A DNA stretch of 64,000 nt, taken from positions 186,001 through 250,000 of the forward strand of contig NZ_SNZP01000001.1 of NCBI RefSeq assembly GCF_004363805.1, read 5' to 3'. This document shows, in pieces, positions 45,285-53,526 of the stretch. The stretch comes from Paludibacterium purpuratum. Its GTDB lineage: Bacteria > Pseudomonadota > Gammaproteobacteria > Burkholderiales > Chromobacteriaceae. The translations under genes and the position numbers were made by a program. Numbering within the stretch: the stretch's first letter is position 1; every line of letters starts with the position of its first letter. A model generated the notes under the pieces. It had not been told where the DNA came from and ran no database searches. It was given only the letters and a program-made list of their open reading frames with translations.

Positions 45285-45306
45285 TTCTTTATCGAAAGGT
45301 TTTTCC

Positions 45307-46548
45307 ATGCAGAAACATGCGGCTCTTTCCCCCGCCACCTTGTTGTTCCCGCTCGCGCTCGTGCTGTTCGAATTCTCGGTTTATATCGCCAACGACATGA
45401 TTCAACCCGGCATGCTGGCCGTGGTGCGCGAATTTGGCGTCGACGCCTCCTGGGTGCCGACCTCGATGACCGGTTTCCTGCTGGGCGGCGCGCTGCTGCC
45501 GTGGCTGATGGGGCCGTTGTCCGACCATATCGGCCGCCGTCCGGTGATGCTGTGGGGCGTGGCATTCTTCATCTTGTCTTGCCTGGGGACCTTGTGGTCG
45601 CACGATATCGTTAGCTTCATGGTGCTGCGCGTGTTGCAGGGGATGGGGTTGTGCTTCATCTCGGCGGTCGGCTACGCGGCCATCCAGGAGGCATTCGAGG
45701 AGAAAGCCGCCGTCAAGGTGACCGCCTTGATGGCCAATGTGGCGCTGATCGCACCGCTGGTGGGCCCGGTGGCCGGCGCGGCGCTGGTTCAGGCATGGCC
45801 GTGGCGCGGCAGCTTCATGGTGATTGCCGCCGTGGCCACAGTGTCGTTTGTCGGCCTGATCGCCTCGATGCCGGAAACCGTGCGTCGCGGCGAGCATGCG
45901 TTGAGCCTGGGGAAGCTGGCGCGCGACTATCGCGAAGTGTTCGCCAATCGTCGCTTCGTCGCTTCGGCCTTGTGCATTCCGCTGATGGCGTTGCCGCTGC
46001 TGGGCTGGATCGCCCTGTCGCCGGTGATGCTGGTCGAGGATGCCGGGATGAGCATGCTGCAGTATGGCCTGTGGCAGGTGCCGGTGATCGGCGCGCTGAT
46101 CGTCGGCAACTTGCTGCTGGTGAAATTCGCCGACCGCTGGCCGTTGGGTCATTCGGTCGCGGTCGGGCGCCTGCCTGCGTTGGCGGGGGTGCTGGTGATC
46201 GTTGCCGGCAGTCTGTTCCCTTCGCTGCAGTTCTACTTCCTGATCGCCGGCATGAGCCTGGTGACCCTGGGCGAGGGCTTGGCCTTCGCCGTGCTGTATC
46301 GCTTTGCGCTGACCGCCTGCGACGTGGCCAAGGGGGCGGTGGCCGCCAGCATGACCATGCTGTCGATGGCGGTGTACGCCTGCGGCATCGAAGGGCTTAA
46401 GCGCGCCTACTTGACGGGCGGCTATGTCGGCTACGCGCTGTTGGTGCTGTTGTTGACCACGATGTTCTTCCTGCTGTCGCGCCGCATGGTCGGCGTGGCC
46501 ATGGCCGAGCGTGCGCCGGGTGGCCGTCTGGCCGAAGAAGGCGCGTGA
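45307..46548 (+). CDS. mdfA: MdfA-like multidrug efflux MFS transporter
   Basis: A 413-aa 12-helix transporter closely resembling E. coli MdfA. TM1 has LVLFEFSVYIANDMIQPGML with the functional acidic residues Glu22 and Asp30 (Glu26 and Asp34 in E. coli). Motif A-like GPLSDHIGRRPVML and the LRVLQGMGLCFISAVGYAAI helix follow. This family exchanges protons or Na+/K+ for drugs and contributes to alkaline pH tolerance. The ATG at 45307 follows GAAAGG. The upstream leader contains a terminator-like hairpin, suggesting regulation by attenuation. Confidence 0.93.
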   Translation: MQKHAALSPATLLFPLALVLFEFSVYIANDMIQPGMLAVVREFGVDASWVPTSMTGFLLGGALLPWLMGPLSDHIGRRPVMLWGVAFFILSCLGTLWSHDIVSFMVLRVLQGMGLCFISAVGYAAIQEAFEEKAAVKVTALMANVALIAPLVGPVAGAALVQAWPWRGSFMVIAAVATVSFVGLIASMPETVRRGEHALSLGKLARDYREVFANRRFVASALCIPLMALPLLGWIALSPVMLVEDAGMSMLQYGLWQVPVIGALIVGNLLLVKFADRWPLGHSVAVGRLPALAGVLVIVAGSLFPSLQFYFLIAGMSLVTLGEGLAFAVLYRFALTACDVAKGAVAASMTMLSMAVYACGIEGLKRAYLTGGYVGYALLVLLLTTMFFLLSRRMVGVAMAERAPGGRLAEEGA

Positions 46549-46607
46549 TCCGCGTGCCTAGCAACTGTTATACTTTGCCGATTGAGTGACGAAAAGGGAC
46601 GAAAAGA

Positions 46608-48662
46608 ATGACAGCAAAACGCAAAATTCTGGTGACCAGCGCGCTGCCTTACGCTAACGGCGCCATCCACCTCGGCCATATGGTCGAGCATATCCAGACC
46701 GATATCTGGGTACGGTTCCAGAAGATGCGCGGCCACACCTGTCATTATGTCTGCGCCGACGACACCCACGGTACGCCGATCATGCTGGCGGCCGAGAAGC
46801 AGGGGCTGACGCCCGAGGCATTGATCGAGCGGGTGCGCGGCGAGCACCTGGCCGATTTCGCCGGCTTCCACATCGGCTACGACAACTATTACAGTACCCA
46901 CTCGCCCGAGAACAAGGCGTTCGCCACGCAGATCTATCTGGCGCTGCGCGATAACGGCAAGATCGTCAGCCGCACCATCGAACAGCTGTACGACCCGGAA
47001 AAGCAGATGTTTCTGCCGGATCGTTTCGTTAAGGGCGAATGCCCGAAGTGCGGGGCGCACGACCAGTACGGCGACAACTGCGAGGTCTGCGGCGCCACCT
47101 ATGCCCCGACCGAGCTGAAGAACCCGTTTTCGGTGGTCTCCGGCGCCAAGCCGGTGCTCAAAACCTCCGAGCACTACTTCTTCCGCCTGGGCGAGTGCGC
47201 CGATTTTCTCAAGAAATGGACCGCCGGTTCGACCCGGCTGGCCGATGGCCGCGTCCAGTCGCATCTGCAGGCCGAATCGCTCAACAAGATGAACGAGTGG
47301 ATCGAGGGCGGTCTGCAGGATTGGGACATTTCGCGCGACGCGCCGTATTTCGGTTTCGAGATTCCCGACGCGCCAGGCAAGTATTTCTATGTCTGGCTCG
47401 ATGCGCCGATCGGCTATATGGCGTCGTTTAAGCACCTGTGCGATCGCATCGGCCTCGACTTCGACGAGTATTTCAAGCCGGACTCCAAGGCCGAGCTGGT
47501 GCATTTCATCGGCAAGGACATCCTGTATTTCCACGCGCTGTTCTGGCCGGCCATGCTGCAGTATGCCGGTCTGCGCACGCCGACCGGCGTGTTCGCCCAT
47601 GGCTTCCTGACCGTCGACGGCCAGAAGATGTCCAAGTCGCGCGGCACGTTCATCACCGCCAAGAGCTATCTGGATTGCGGGTTGAACCCGGAGTGGATGC
47701 GTTATTACATCGCCGCCAAGCTCAATGCCCGCATCGAGGATATCGACCTGTCGCTGGAGGATTTCATCGCCCGCGTCAATTCGGATCTGGTCGGCAAGTA
47801 CATCAATATCGCCTCGCGCGCGGCGGGTTTCGTCGCCAAGCGTTTTGGCGGCCGGCTGGCGCCGGCGCTCGGCGAGCATGCGCTACTCGATAGCCTGCAA
47901 GCAGCGGCCGAGCCGATCGCACAGGCGTTCGAGGCGCGCGAGTATGCCCGCGCACTACGCGACATCATGGCCTTGGCCGATCAGGTCAACGGTTATGTCG
48001 ACGCCAATAAGCCGTGGGAGCTGGCCAAGCAGGAGGGCAGCGACGCGCGTCTACATGAAGTGTGCACGGTGCTGATCAACGCTTTCCGCCTGCTGAGCAT
48101 CTATCTCAAGCCGGTGCTGCCGCGTTTGGCCGAGGGTGTCGAAGCGTTCCTGCAGATCGCGCCGCTGGCGTGGGAGGACGCAGGTCAGTTGCTGCTGGAT
48201 CACCAGATCCAGCCCTACCAACACCTGATGACCCGCGTCGAGCAGGCCCAGGTGGATGCGCTGATCGTGGCCAACAAGCAGACCATCGAGGCGGCCAAGC
48301 CGGCGGCGGCCCAGTACGAGCCGCTGGCGCCCACCATTGGTATCGAAGATTTCGCCAAGCTCGACTTGCGCGTCGGCAAAGTGCTCGATTGCCAGTTCGT
48401 CGAGGGTTCGACCAAGCTGTTGCAATTCACGGTCGATCTGGGGTTCGAGCGCCGCAATATTTTCTCGGGCATCCGTAAGACTTACAGCGATCCGGCCAAG
48501 CTGATCGGCCGTAGCGTGGTGGTGGTCGCCAACCTGGCGCCGCGCAAGATGCGCTTCGGTGTGTCCGAAGGCATGATCGTCTGCGCCGGGTTGGACGAAG
48601 AGCACGATTTCCATCTGCTCGACGTCGATGCCGGCGCCGAGCCGGGCTGGCGTTTGAGCTGA
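46608..48662 (+). CDS. metG: Methionyl-tRNA synthetase
   Basis: A 684-aa class I synthetase. The HIGH-type motif is HLGHMVEH (about residue 22), a zinc-binding knuckle has [18 protein letters not shown] (about 145-162), and the KMSKS loop is GQKMSKSRG (about 340). A C-terminal tRNA-binding (EMAP/Arc1p-like) domain lies at about 575-684 ([19 protein letters not shown]). The length and domain order match MetG1 of proteobacteria. The ATG follows GACGAAAAG. It is monocistronic with a strong terminator downstream. Confidence 0.97.
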   Translation: MTAKRKILVTSALPYANGAIHLGHMVEHIQTDIWVRFQKMRGHTCHYVCADDTHGTPIMLAAEKQGLTPEALIERVRGEHLADFAGFHIGYDNYYSTHSPENKAFATQIYLALRDNGKIVSRTIEQLYDPEKQMFLPDRFVKGECPKCGAHDQYGDNCEVCGATYAPTELKNPFSVVSGAKPVLKTSEHYFFRLGECADFLKKWTAGSTRLADGRVQSHLQAESLNKMNEWIEGGLQDWDISRDAPYFGFEIPDAPGKYFYVWLDAPIGYMASFKHLCDRIGLDFDEYFKPDSKAELVHFIGKDILYFHALFWPAMLQYAGLRTPTGVFAHGFLTVDGQKMSKSRGTFITAKSYLDCGLNPEWMRYYIAAKLNARIEDIDLSLEDFIARVNSDLVGKYINIASRAAGFVAKRFGGRLAPALGEHALLDSLQAAAEPIAQAFEAREYARALRDIMALADQVNGYVDANKPWELAKQEGSDARLHEVCTVLINAFRLLSIYLKPVLPRLAEGVEAFLQIAPLAWEDAGQLLLDHQIQPYQHLMTRVEQAQVDALIVANKQTIEAAKPAAAQYEPLAPTIGIEDFAKLDLRVGKVLDCQFVEGSTKLLQFTVDLGFERRNIFSGIRKTYSDPAKLIGRSVVVVANLAPRKMRFGVSEGMIVCAGLDEEHDFHLLDVDAGAEPGWRLS

Positions 48663-48680
48663 CGTTTTAGCGGTGAAATA

Positions 48681-48718
48681 GGGAAGGGGAGCCGGGTTTT
48701 TGCCTGGCTCCCCTTCCC
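48681..48718. terminator. Terminator between metG and the RTX-like gene
   Basis: A very stable 16-bp stem with one G-T pair (GGGAAGGGGAGCCGGG / CCTGGCTCCCCTTCCC) and a short T/G loop, lying between convergent stops. ATTTTGGG follows on the plus strand and TATTTC on the minus strand. Confidence 0.8.
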
Positions 48719-48736
48719 ATTTTGGGACTTGTTTGA

Positions 48737-49303
48737 TTACATCGTTTCGGCGGATGTCAGCATCCGATTCAGTGCCTCGTACTGTGAAGCCCCCCACGTC
48801 ACATTGTCGGCGAAGAAGGCGTCGTCGTTGCTGGCGGTTTCCTCGATCAGCGACCGTTTGCTGCGCGACCACTGGTTATCGGGAGTGTCGGCGGAGGTCG
48901 GAAGATGTTGCAGTATTTCTGTCCGTGACGACCATCGTGTGTCGGTGAAGCGAATGCTTTCGACGCCGGCGGTCTCGCCGTCGAGCATGCCCAAGATCGT
49001 GATCGTGCCGTCATCGCCACCCTGTTTCGCGCGGATGACCAGGATGACGTCGTTGTTTTGGCGCTTGACGGTGACTTCGTCGGACCGGATGCCGATAAGC
49101 ACCAGTTTGTCGTAGTCACCTTCTCCGTTCAGGTCGATGATGGTGTCGTGTCCACCGCAGTGGCCATAGAGGTAGGTATCGTTGCCCGGGCCCCCTGCGA
49201 GTATGTCGTTGCCATCCGTTGCGGCGCATGCCGCCCGTTTCGTGCGTGACGCCTGGATGGAAGTCGAGGTATCGGTGCTGTCATGGGAATAGGGTGTCTT
49301 CAT
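48737..49303 (-). CDS. RTX-like hemolysin-type calcium-binding-related protein, short paralogue
   Basis: A 188-aa protein starting at ATG 49303 with GGAGAAG 6 nt upstream; the open frame to 49453 reads through the promoter. It has one module: a Ca-binding-type nonapeptide (GNDILAGGPGNDTYLYG), then the HCBP-related segment (SDEVTVKRQNNDVILVI, GTITILGMLDGETAGVESI, SSRTEILQHL). Motifs RTKR (20-23) and RSKR flank the module and match the furin consensus R-x-K-R. There is no N-terminal signal peptide. The C-terminus (VTWGASQYEALNRMLTSAE) is shared with the larger paralogue and may be a type I secretion signal. No ABC/HlyD exporter genes are adjacent. Confidence 0.8.
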   Translation of the reverse strand: MKTPYSHDSTDTSTSIQASRTKRAACAATDGNDILAGGPGNDTYLYGHCGGHDTIIDLNGEGDYDKLVLIGIRSDEVTVKRQNNDVILVIRAKQGGDDGTITILGMLDGETAGVESIRFTDTRWSSRTEILQHLPTSADTPDNQWSRSKRSLIEETASNDDAFFADNVTWGASQYEALNRMLTSAETM

Positions 49304-49373
49304 CGGGTTCTTCTCCGTGACGTGTTGAGTACTGTGCGATTGGGCGCTGAGTTGATTTGGCCCAGGTGCCTCT

Positions 49374-49462
49374 GGGCTCGTCGGAGTACTGATTTGAGCC
49401 GCGACGATGCTGCGAGTCAACGCGTTGTCGGCACTATGGCCGATCTCTGTCATGAGGATCGG
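49374..49462 (-). repeat. Duplicated promoter block, copy 1
   Basis: An 89-nt block with close similarity to 51243-51332, placed upstream of the small RTX-like gene. It includes the promoter at 49392-49420. Confidence 0.8.
49392..49420 (-). promoter_or_regulatory. Sigma-70-type promoter of the short RTX-like gene
   Basis: Minus-strand TTGACT, 17 nt, TCAAAT. The same boxes with the same spacing occur in the duplicated block upstream of the long paralogue, and the spacer is less conserved than the boxes. Confidence 0.6.
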
Positions 49463-49507
49463 TTGTCGTCTGTCGGAAGAGGGAGCGAGTGGGATGTAGG
49501 GATGGGA

Positions 49508-49526
49508 AGCCGGGTTTTCGCCCGGC
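49508..49526 (-). terminator. Degenerate terminator downstream of the long RTX-like gene
   Basis: The hairpin GCCGGG-TTTTCG-CCCGGC resembles the metG-side hairpin at 48681 but lacks the extended stem and a U-tract. It is probably a decayed copy from the same tandem duplication. Confidence 0.4.
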
Positions 49527-49555
49527 CCCCCTTTCCGCTTTAGGGGCCTGTTCTG

Positions 49556-51088
49556 TTACATCGTTTCGGCGGATGTCAGCATCCGATTCAGTTCCTCGTA
49601 CTCTGAAGCCCCCCACGTCACATCGTCGTCGGAGAAGGCGTCGTCGTTACTGGCGATAGTTTCGTTGGTCAATATGGTCTGTAGCATGGTCGTGCCGCCA
49701 TGGGCGTCTTGGCTCTCCTGGGCGGTCGGGCTGTGGTTCGCGCTGTCATCGTCCATGCCTTCGCCGCCCGTCGACCGTTTCATGCGCGAACCGTGGGTGG
49801 TCGACAAGGTGTCGTCGCTCTCGCTGGGCGTGAAGAGATGCCCCAGTATTTCCCGCCGTGACGACCACTCCACATCGGTGTACTTGATGCTTTCGACACC
49901 GGCGTGCTGGCCGTCGAGCATCCCCTTGATCGTGATGGTGCCGCCATCGCCGCCTTGTTTTGTCTGGATGGTCAGGATGATATCGCTGCCTTGGCGCGAG
50001 ACGGTGACCTCGTCGGATTGGATGTCGAGGAATTCCACCTTGTCGTGAAAGCCTTCGCCGTCCTTTTCGATAATGATGTCGCTGCCGTCGCCGCGTTTAT
50101 AGCGATAGGTGTCGTTGCCGGTGCCGCCCGCCATCGTGTCGTTGCCCCTGCGGCCTTGCATGAGATCGTGGGGGCCGGCGCCAATGAGGCCGTCGCTGCC
50201 GGTGAGGTTGTCGGCACCGTCGGTCGCGGCCTGCGTAACCAGTTTCCCGAGTATTTCTCGCCGTGACGTCCATTCCGTGTCGGAGAATTGGATGCTTTCG
50301 ACCCCGGCGCTCGGGCCGACGAGCATGTCCTTGAGGGCGAGGGTGTCGCCATTGCCGTTGATGGTCAGGATGACGTCGTTGCCCTGGCGCGAGATGGAGA
50401 CCTCGTCGGAGCGGATGTCGGTGAACTTCAGTTTGTCGTGAAAGCCTTCGCCGTCCTTTTCGGTAATGATGTCGCTGCCGTCGCCGCGTTTATAGAGATA
50501 GGTGTCGTTGCCGTCGCCCCCCTTGAGTGTGTCGTTGCCTTGGTCGCCATGCAGGATATTGTCGGTGTCGTCGCCGCTGCTGAGATCGTTGTCACCGTTC
50601 TCGTTACCATCAGTCGCGGCGTCTGTCGATCGTTTCGTGCGTGATGTTTGGGGCGAGGTGTCGTCGCTTTCGGTCGGCGTACTGAGATGTCGCAGTATCT
50701 CGGCCCGTGACGTCCACTGCACGCCGTCGGAGAAGCTGATGAATTCGACACCGGCGGTCTCGCCATCAAGCATGCCCGTGATTGTGATGGTGCCGCCATC
50801 GTTGCCATGTCTGGGCTTGACGGTCAGGATGATGTCGTTGCCCTGGCGCGTGACGGTGACATCGTTAGACGTGACGTCGTGGAGGTGCAGATAGTCCTCA
50901 GCACCTTCCCCCTCCCTTTCGATAATGATTTGATCCCCGACGCCACGAGGGTAGTTATAGGCAAAGTAGTGAGCGCCGCTCTCGTCGAAGCCATTGCTGT
51001 CGGTCGCGGGGAGAGACGACCGTTTCATGCGTGATGCTTGGGTTGCGGACGAGGCGGCGGTGCTGCCATGGAAGTGGGTAGTCTTCAT
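49556..51088 (-). CDS. RTX-like hemolysin-type calcium-binding-related protein, long paralogue
   Basis: A 510-aa protein with three HCBP-related modules (about 35-135, 170-285, 300-425). Modules two and three begin with Ca-binding-type repeats (HGDQGNDTLKGGDGNDTYLY; QGRRGNDTMAGGTGNDTYRY), and each ends with GVESI..W.SR.EIL. R-x-K-R motifs stand at RMKR (20-23), RTKR before module two and RMKR after module three. There is no N-terminal signal peptide. Start region, SD and C-terminus (DDVTWGASEYEELNRMLTSA) match the 188-aa neighbour, showing tandem duplication followed by module gain or loss. It is probably secreted by a type I system encoded elsewhere; calcium binding and host processing are inferences. 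Confidence 0.83.
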   Translation of the reverse strand: MKTTHFHGSTAASSATQASRMKRSSLPATDSNGFDESGAHYFAYNYPRGVGDQIIIEREGEGAEDYLHLHDVTSNDVTVTRQGNDIILTVKPRHGNDGGTITITGMLDGETAGVEFISFSDGVQWTSRAEILRHLSTPTESDDTSPQTSRTKRSTDAATDGNENGDNDLSSGDDTDNILHGDQGNDTLKGGDGNDTYLYKRGDGSDIITEKDGEGFHDKLKFTDIRSDEVSISRQGNDVILTINGNGDTLALKDMLVGPSAGVESIQFSDTEWTSRREILGKLVTQAATDGADNLTGSDGLIGAGPHDLMQGRRGNDTMAGGTGNDTYRYKRGDGSDIIIEKDGEGFHDKVEFLDIQSDEVTVSRQGSDIILTIQTKQGGDGGTITIKGMLDGQHAGVESIKYTDVEWSSRREILGHLFTPSESDDTLSTTHGSRMKRSTGGEGMDDDSANHSPTAQESQDAHGGTTMLQTILTNETIASNDDAFSDDDVTWGASEYEELNRMLTSAETM

Positions 51089-51242
51089 CGGGTTCTTCTC
51101 CTTGACGTGTTGATTACAAGCGCGGTTGAGAACGGGTCAGACTTGCCCGAGAGGTTCCTGCAACAAGAGTGTGCGGGAACCGTTGAAGGCTTTATCGCCG
51201 GATTTCTTGCCGTTTGGGAGGGGCGAATTGAACGGTGGCCCA

Positions 51243-51332
51243 GGGCTCGTCTGAGGCACCGATTTGAGCCGCGATGATTCGGCGAGTCAACGCGTTGTAG
51301 TCACTATGGCCGATCTCTGTCATGACGATCGG
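51243..51332 (-). repeat. Duplicated promoter block, copy 2
   Basis: A 90-nt block similar to 49374-49462 with a single-base indel and scattered substitutions. It precedes the long RTX-like gene. Confidence 0.8.
51262..51290 (-). promoter_or_regulatory. Sigma-70-type promoter of the long RTX-like gene
   Basis: Minus-strand TTGACT, 17 nt, TCAAAT, identical in both boxes to 49392-49420. The start codon is about 165 nt downstream, against about 80 nt in the other copy. Confidence 0.6.
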
Positions 51333-51349
51333 AGAACGCCTGACGGAGG

Positions 51350-51396
51350 AGGGGAGCGGTGGTGGAGGAATCCTCCTATTTCCCCGCTCCCTCCGC
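51350..51396 (-). terminator. Possible terminator downstream of dppA
   Basis: A GC-rich imperfect hairpin (GGGAGCGG paired with CCGCTCCC) enclosing a second small hairpin (GGAGGA/TCCTCC). No clear U-tract is present. Confidence 0.4.
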
Positions 51397-51398
51397 TG

Positions 51399-52985
51399 CT
51401 ACTTGATGCTGACGTGCGAGAAGTCTTGGCGGCCGAACGGGTTGACGCGGTAGCCGCCGATGCGCTTGGCTGTCATGACGTACAACGTCGGGTGCGCCAA
51501 CGGCAGCCATACCGTCTGGTCGTGGATGATTTTTTGTGCGGCCAGATAGTTGCGCGAGCGTTGACCGATGTCCGAGCTGGTCTTGCCGGCACTGATCAGT
51601 TTATCGAGCTTCGGGTCGCAATAACGGGCGAAGTTGGTGCCGGATTTAACCGCGGCGCAGCTGAATTGCGGTGTCAGGAAGTTGTCCGGGTCGCCGTTGT
51701 CGCCGGCCCAGCCCATGAATAGCATGTCGTGCTCGCCGGCCTTGCCGCGGCGGATCAATTCGCCCCACTCGATGACCTGTACCTTGGCGCGGATGCCGAC
51801 ACGCGTCAGGTCGGCCTGGAGCAATTCGGCGCCGGCCCGCGGGTTGGGGTTCAGCATGCTACCGCTCGGCCGTACCCAGATGGTGGTGTCGAAGCCTTGC
51901 GGGTAACCGGCCTGGGCCAGCAGTTTCTTTGCGCCGGCGATATCGTGGGGCCACGGTTTCAGATTCCGGGCATAGCCCCAGGTATTGGGCGGGTAGGGCA
52001 GCACGGCTTCGGTGGCGGTGCCGCCGAATACGGCGGAGAGATAGCTGGCGTGGTCGAACGCCAGATTGACGGCGCGCCGCACCAGGGGATTGTCGAAGGG
52101 TTTCTTTTGGCTGTTCATGGCCACGAAGGCGGTCATGAAGGCCGGCGAGGACTGTACTTTCAGCGCCGTGTCGCCGCGTGCGCTCAGTACGTCCTGCGGT
52201 GTGGGCGATAGGGCGATCTGGCATTCGCCGGCCTTGAGCTTCTGCAGGCGCACCGACGGCGAGGGGGTGACGGCGAAAATCAGCTGATCGACCTTGGCCC
52301 TGCCGGCGAAGTAGGACGGGTTGGCGCTATAGCGGATGGTGCTGTCCTTGATGTAGCTCTTGAATACGAAGGGACCGGTACCGATCGGCTTGCTGTTGAG
52401 CTCTTGCGGTTTGCCGGCGCTCATCAACTGGTTGGCGTACTCGGCGGAATAAATCGAGGCGAAGCCCATGCTCAGGGTCGACAGGAAGGTCGATTCCGGG
52501 CGAGACAGGATGAATTGCACGGTGTGGCTGTCGAGCGCGCGCACGGTTTGGATCAGCGATGGCAGTTGCAGCGAGGTGGCGTGCGGGAAGGTGCCGGTCG
52601 AGATCTTGTTCCAGGGGTTGGCCGGGTTGAGCATGCGTTCGAAGGTGAACACCACGTCGTCGGCGGTCAGTTTGCGGCTCGGTTTGAAGTAGTCGGTGCT
52701 ATGGAAGCTGACATCCGCCCGCAAGGTGAAGGTATAGGCACGGCCATCGGGGCTGACGCGCCAGCTCGACGCCAGCGAGGGGACGACCTTGCCGCTGTCC
52801 GGGTCATAGTCGACCAGGCGGTTCATCAGCGCGTCGGCCGACGCGTTGGTGGTGACGAGGGCGTTGTATTGCACCACGTCGAAGCCGTCGGGATTGGCTT
52901 CGGTGCAGACGGTCAGGGTGTTGGCTGCCCATGCCGACGAAGCAGTGAAGGCGGCGAGCATCAGGCCTTGGCGAATGGGGTGCAT
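51399..52985 (-). CDS. dppA: Dipeptide-binding periplasmic protein (DppA/SBP family 5)
   Basis: A 528-aa ABC-transporter binding protein with signal peptide MHPIRQGLMLAAFTASSAWA. It is very similar to DppA: TLTVCTEANPDGFDVVQYN, LMNRLVDYDPDSGKVVPSLA, KLTADDVVFTFERML, NSKPIGTGPFVFKSYIKDS and GWAGDNGDPDNFLTPQFSC. Two cysteines correspond to the disulfide near that last motif. No permease or ATPase genes are adjacent, so it is an orphan binding protein serving a transporter encoded elsewhere. An SD (CGGAG) lies before the ATG. Confidence 0.93.
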   Translation of the reverse strand: MHPIRQGLMLAAFTASSAWAANTLTVCTEANPDGFDVVQYNALVTTNASADALMNRLVDYDPDSGKVVPSLASSWRVSPDGRAYTFTLRADVSFHSTDYFKPSRKLTADDVVFTFERMLNPANPWNKISTGTFPHATSLQLPSLIQTVRALDSHTVQFILSRPESTFLSTLSMGFASIYSAEYANQLMSAGKPQELNSKPIGTGPFVFKSYIKDSTIRYSANPSYFAGRAKVDQLIFAVTPSPSVRLQKLKAGECQIALSPTPQDVLSARGDTALKVQSSPAFMTAFVAMNSQKKPFDNPLVRRAVNLAFDHASYLSAVFGGTATEAVLPYPPNTWGYARNLKPWPHDIAGAKKLLAQAGYPQGFDTTIWVRPSGSMLNPNPRAGAELLQADLTRVGIRAKVQVIEWGELIRRGKAGEHDMLFMGWAGDNGDPDNFLTPQFSCAAVKSGTNFARYCDPKLDKLISAGKTSSDIGQRSRNYLAAQKIIHDQTVWLPLAHPTLYVMTAKRIGGYRVNPFGRQDFSHVSIK

Positions 52986-53104
52986 TTCTTGTTCTCCGGA
53001 GCTAGCGTGGGATCGGCTGAGTATAAAGTTTTTACGCGCCGGGTGCTAAAACAACATTCTATATGCATAGATTTTGTTGGGAATATTAAGCAAATAACAT
53101 TGAG

Positions 53105-53130
53105 TATATGGAATATACTTATTCCATATA
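53105..53130. promoter_or_regulatory. Operator-like palindrome upstream of the TauE-type gene
   Basis: A perfect 11-bp inverted repeat, TATATGGAATA-TACT-TATTCCATATA, lying 19 nt before the ATG at 53149 in AT-rich sequence between divergent genes. The size and symmetry fit a dimeric repressor site. Confidence 0.6.
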
Positions 53131-53148
53131 GTGCTTTGGATTGCGGGT

Positions 53149-53526
53149 ATGTTTTCAGCGTTGGAGTGGTGTTTGTTGGTGGCGATCGGCCTGACGGCCG
53201 GCGTATCGTCCGGGGTATTCGGCATCGGCGGCGGCATCCTGGTGGTGCCGGCGTTGGTGTTCTTGCTGCATTTCCCGATGCCGCGCGCGATTGGCACCAG
53301 CCTGGCGGTGCTCTTGCCGCCGGTAGGGGCGGCGGCGGTCTGGTCTTATTACCGGGCTTCGATGGTCGATGTACGCGCCGCCGCGGTGTTGGCGGCGATG
53401 CTGTTCGTCGGCGCCTGGTTCGGCGCGCAATGGGTGCAGCGCATGGATAGCCACTTGCTGAAAGTGTTGTTCGGCGTGTTCTTGATGGCGATCGGCGGTT
53501 ATACCATCTATTCCGCGCGCGCTTAG
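53149..53526 (+). CDS. Half-length TauE/SafE-family membrane protein
   Basis: A 125-aa protein with four membrane helices and the first-repeat signature of TauE/SafE anion (sulfite/sulfonate) exporters: GVSSGVFGIGGGILVVPALVF, then PRAIGTSLAVLLPP. Normal family members have about 250 aa and two such repeats; this is a single-repeat form that would need to dimerise. The ATG at 53149 is preferred to the GTG at 53131, which abuts the operator-like palindrome. The 3' end overlaps the convergent HD-GYP gene by 4 nt, and no second repeat is found downstream. Confidence 0.82.
   Translation: MFSALEWCLLVAIGLTAGVSSGVFGIGGGILVVPALVFLLHFPMPRAIGTSLAVLLPPVGAAAVWSYYRASMVDVRAAAVLAAMLFVGAWFGAQWVQRMDSHLLKVLFGVFLMAIGGYTIYSARA

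Larger units (their letters stand above)
51089..51398 (-). other. Upstream region of the long RTX-like gene
   Basis: 310 nt without a confident gene. It contains the duplicated promoter block (51243-51332) and a hairpin behind dppA. A 43-codon minus-strand frame beginning MTEIGHSDYNALTRR lies over the promoter block. Its counterpart exists in the other copy, but it lacks a ribosome site, so it is more likely promoter sequence than coding. Confidence 0.6.

Noticed and set aside
46431-47879. 482-codon minus-strand open frame
   Set aside because: Antisense to metG and the end of mdfA; no domain and shadow-type composition.
49304-49453. 50-residue N-terminal extension of the short RTX-like protein
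   Set aside because: It would read through the conserved promoter boxes; the ATG at 49303 has a good SD and aligns with the start of the long paralogue.
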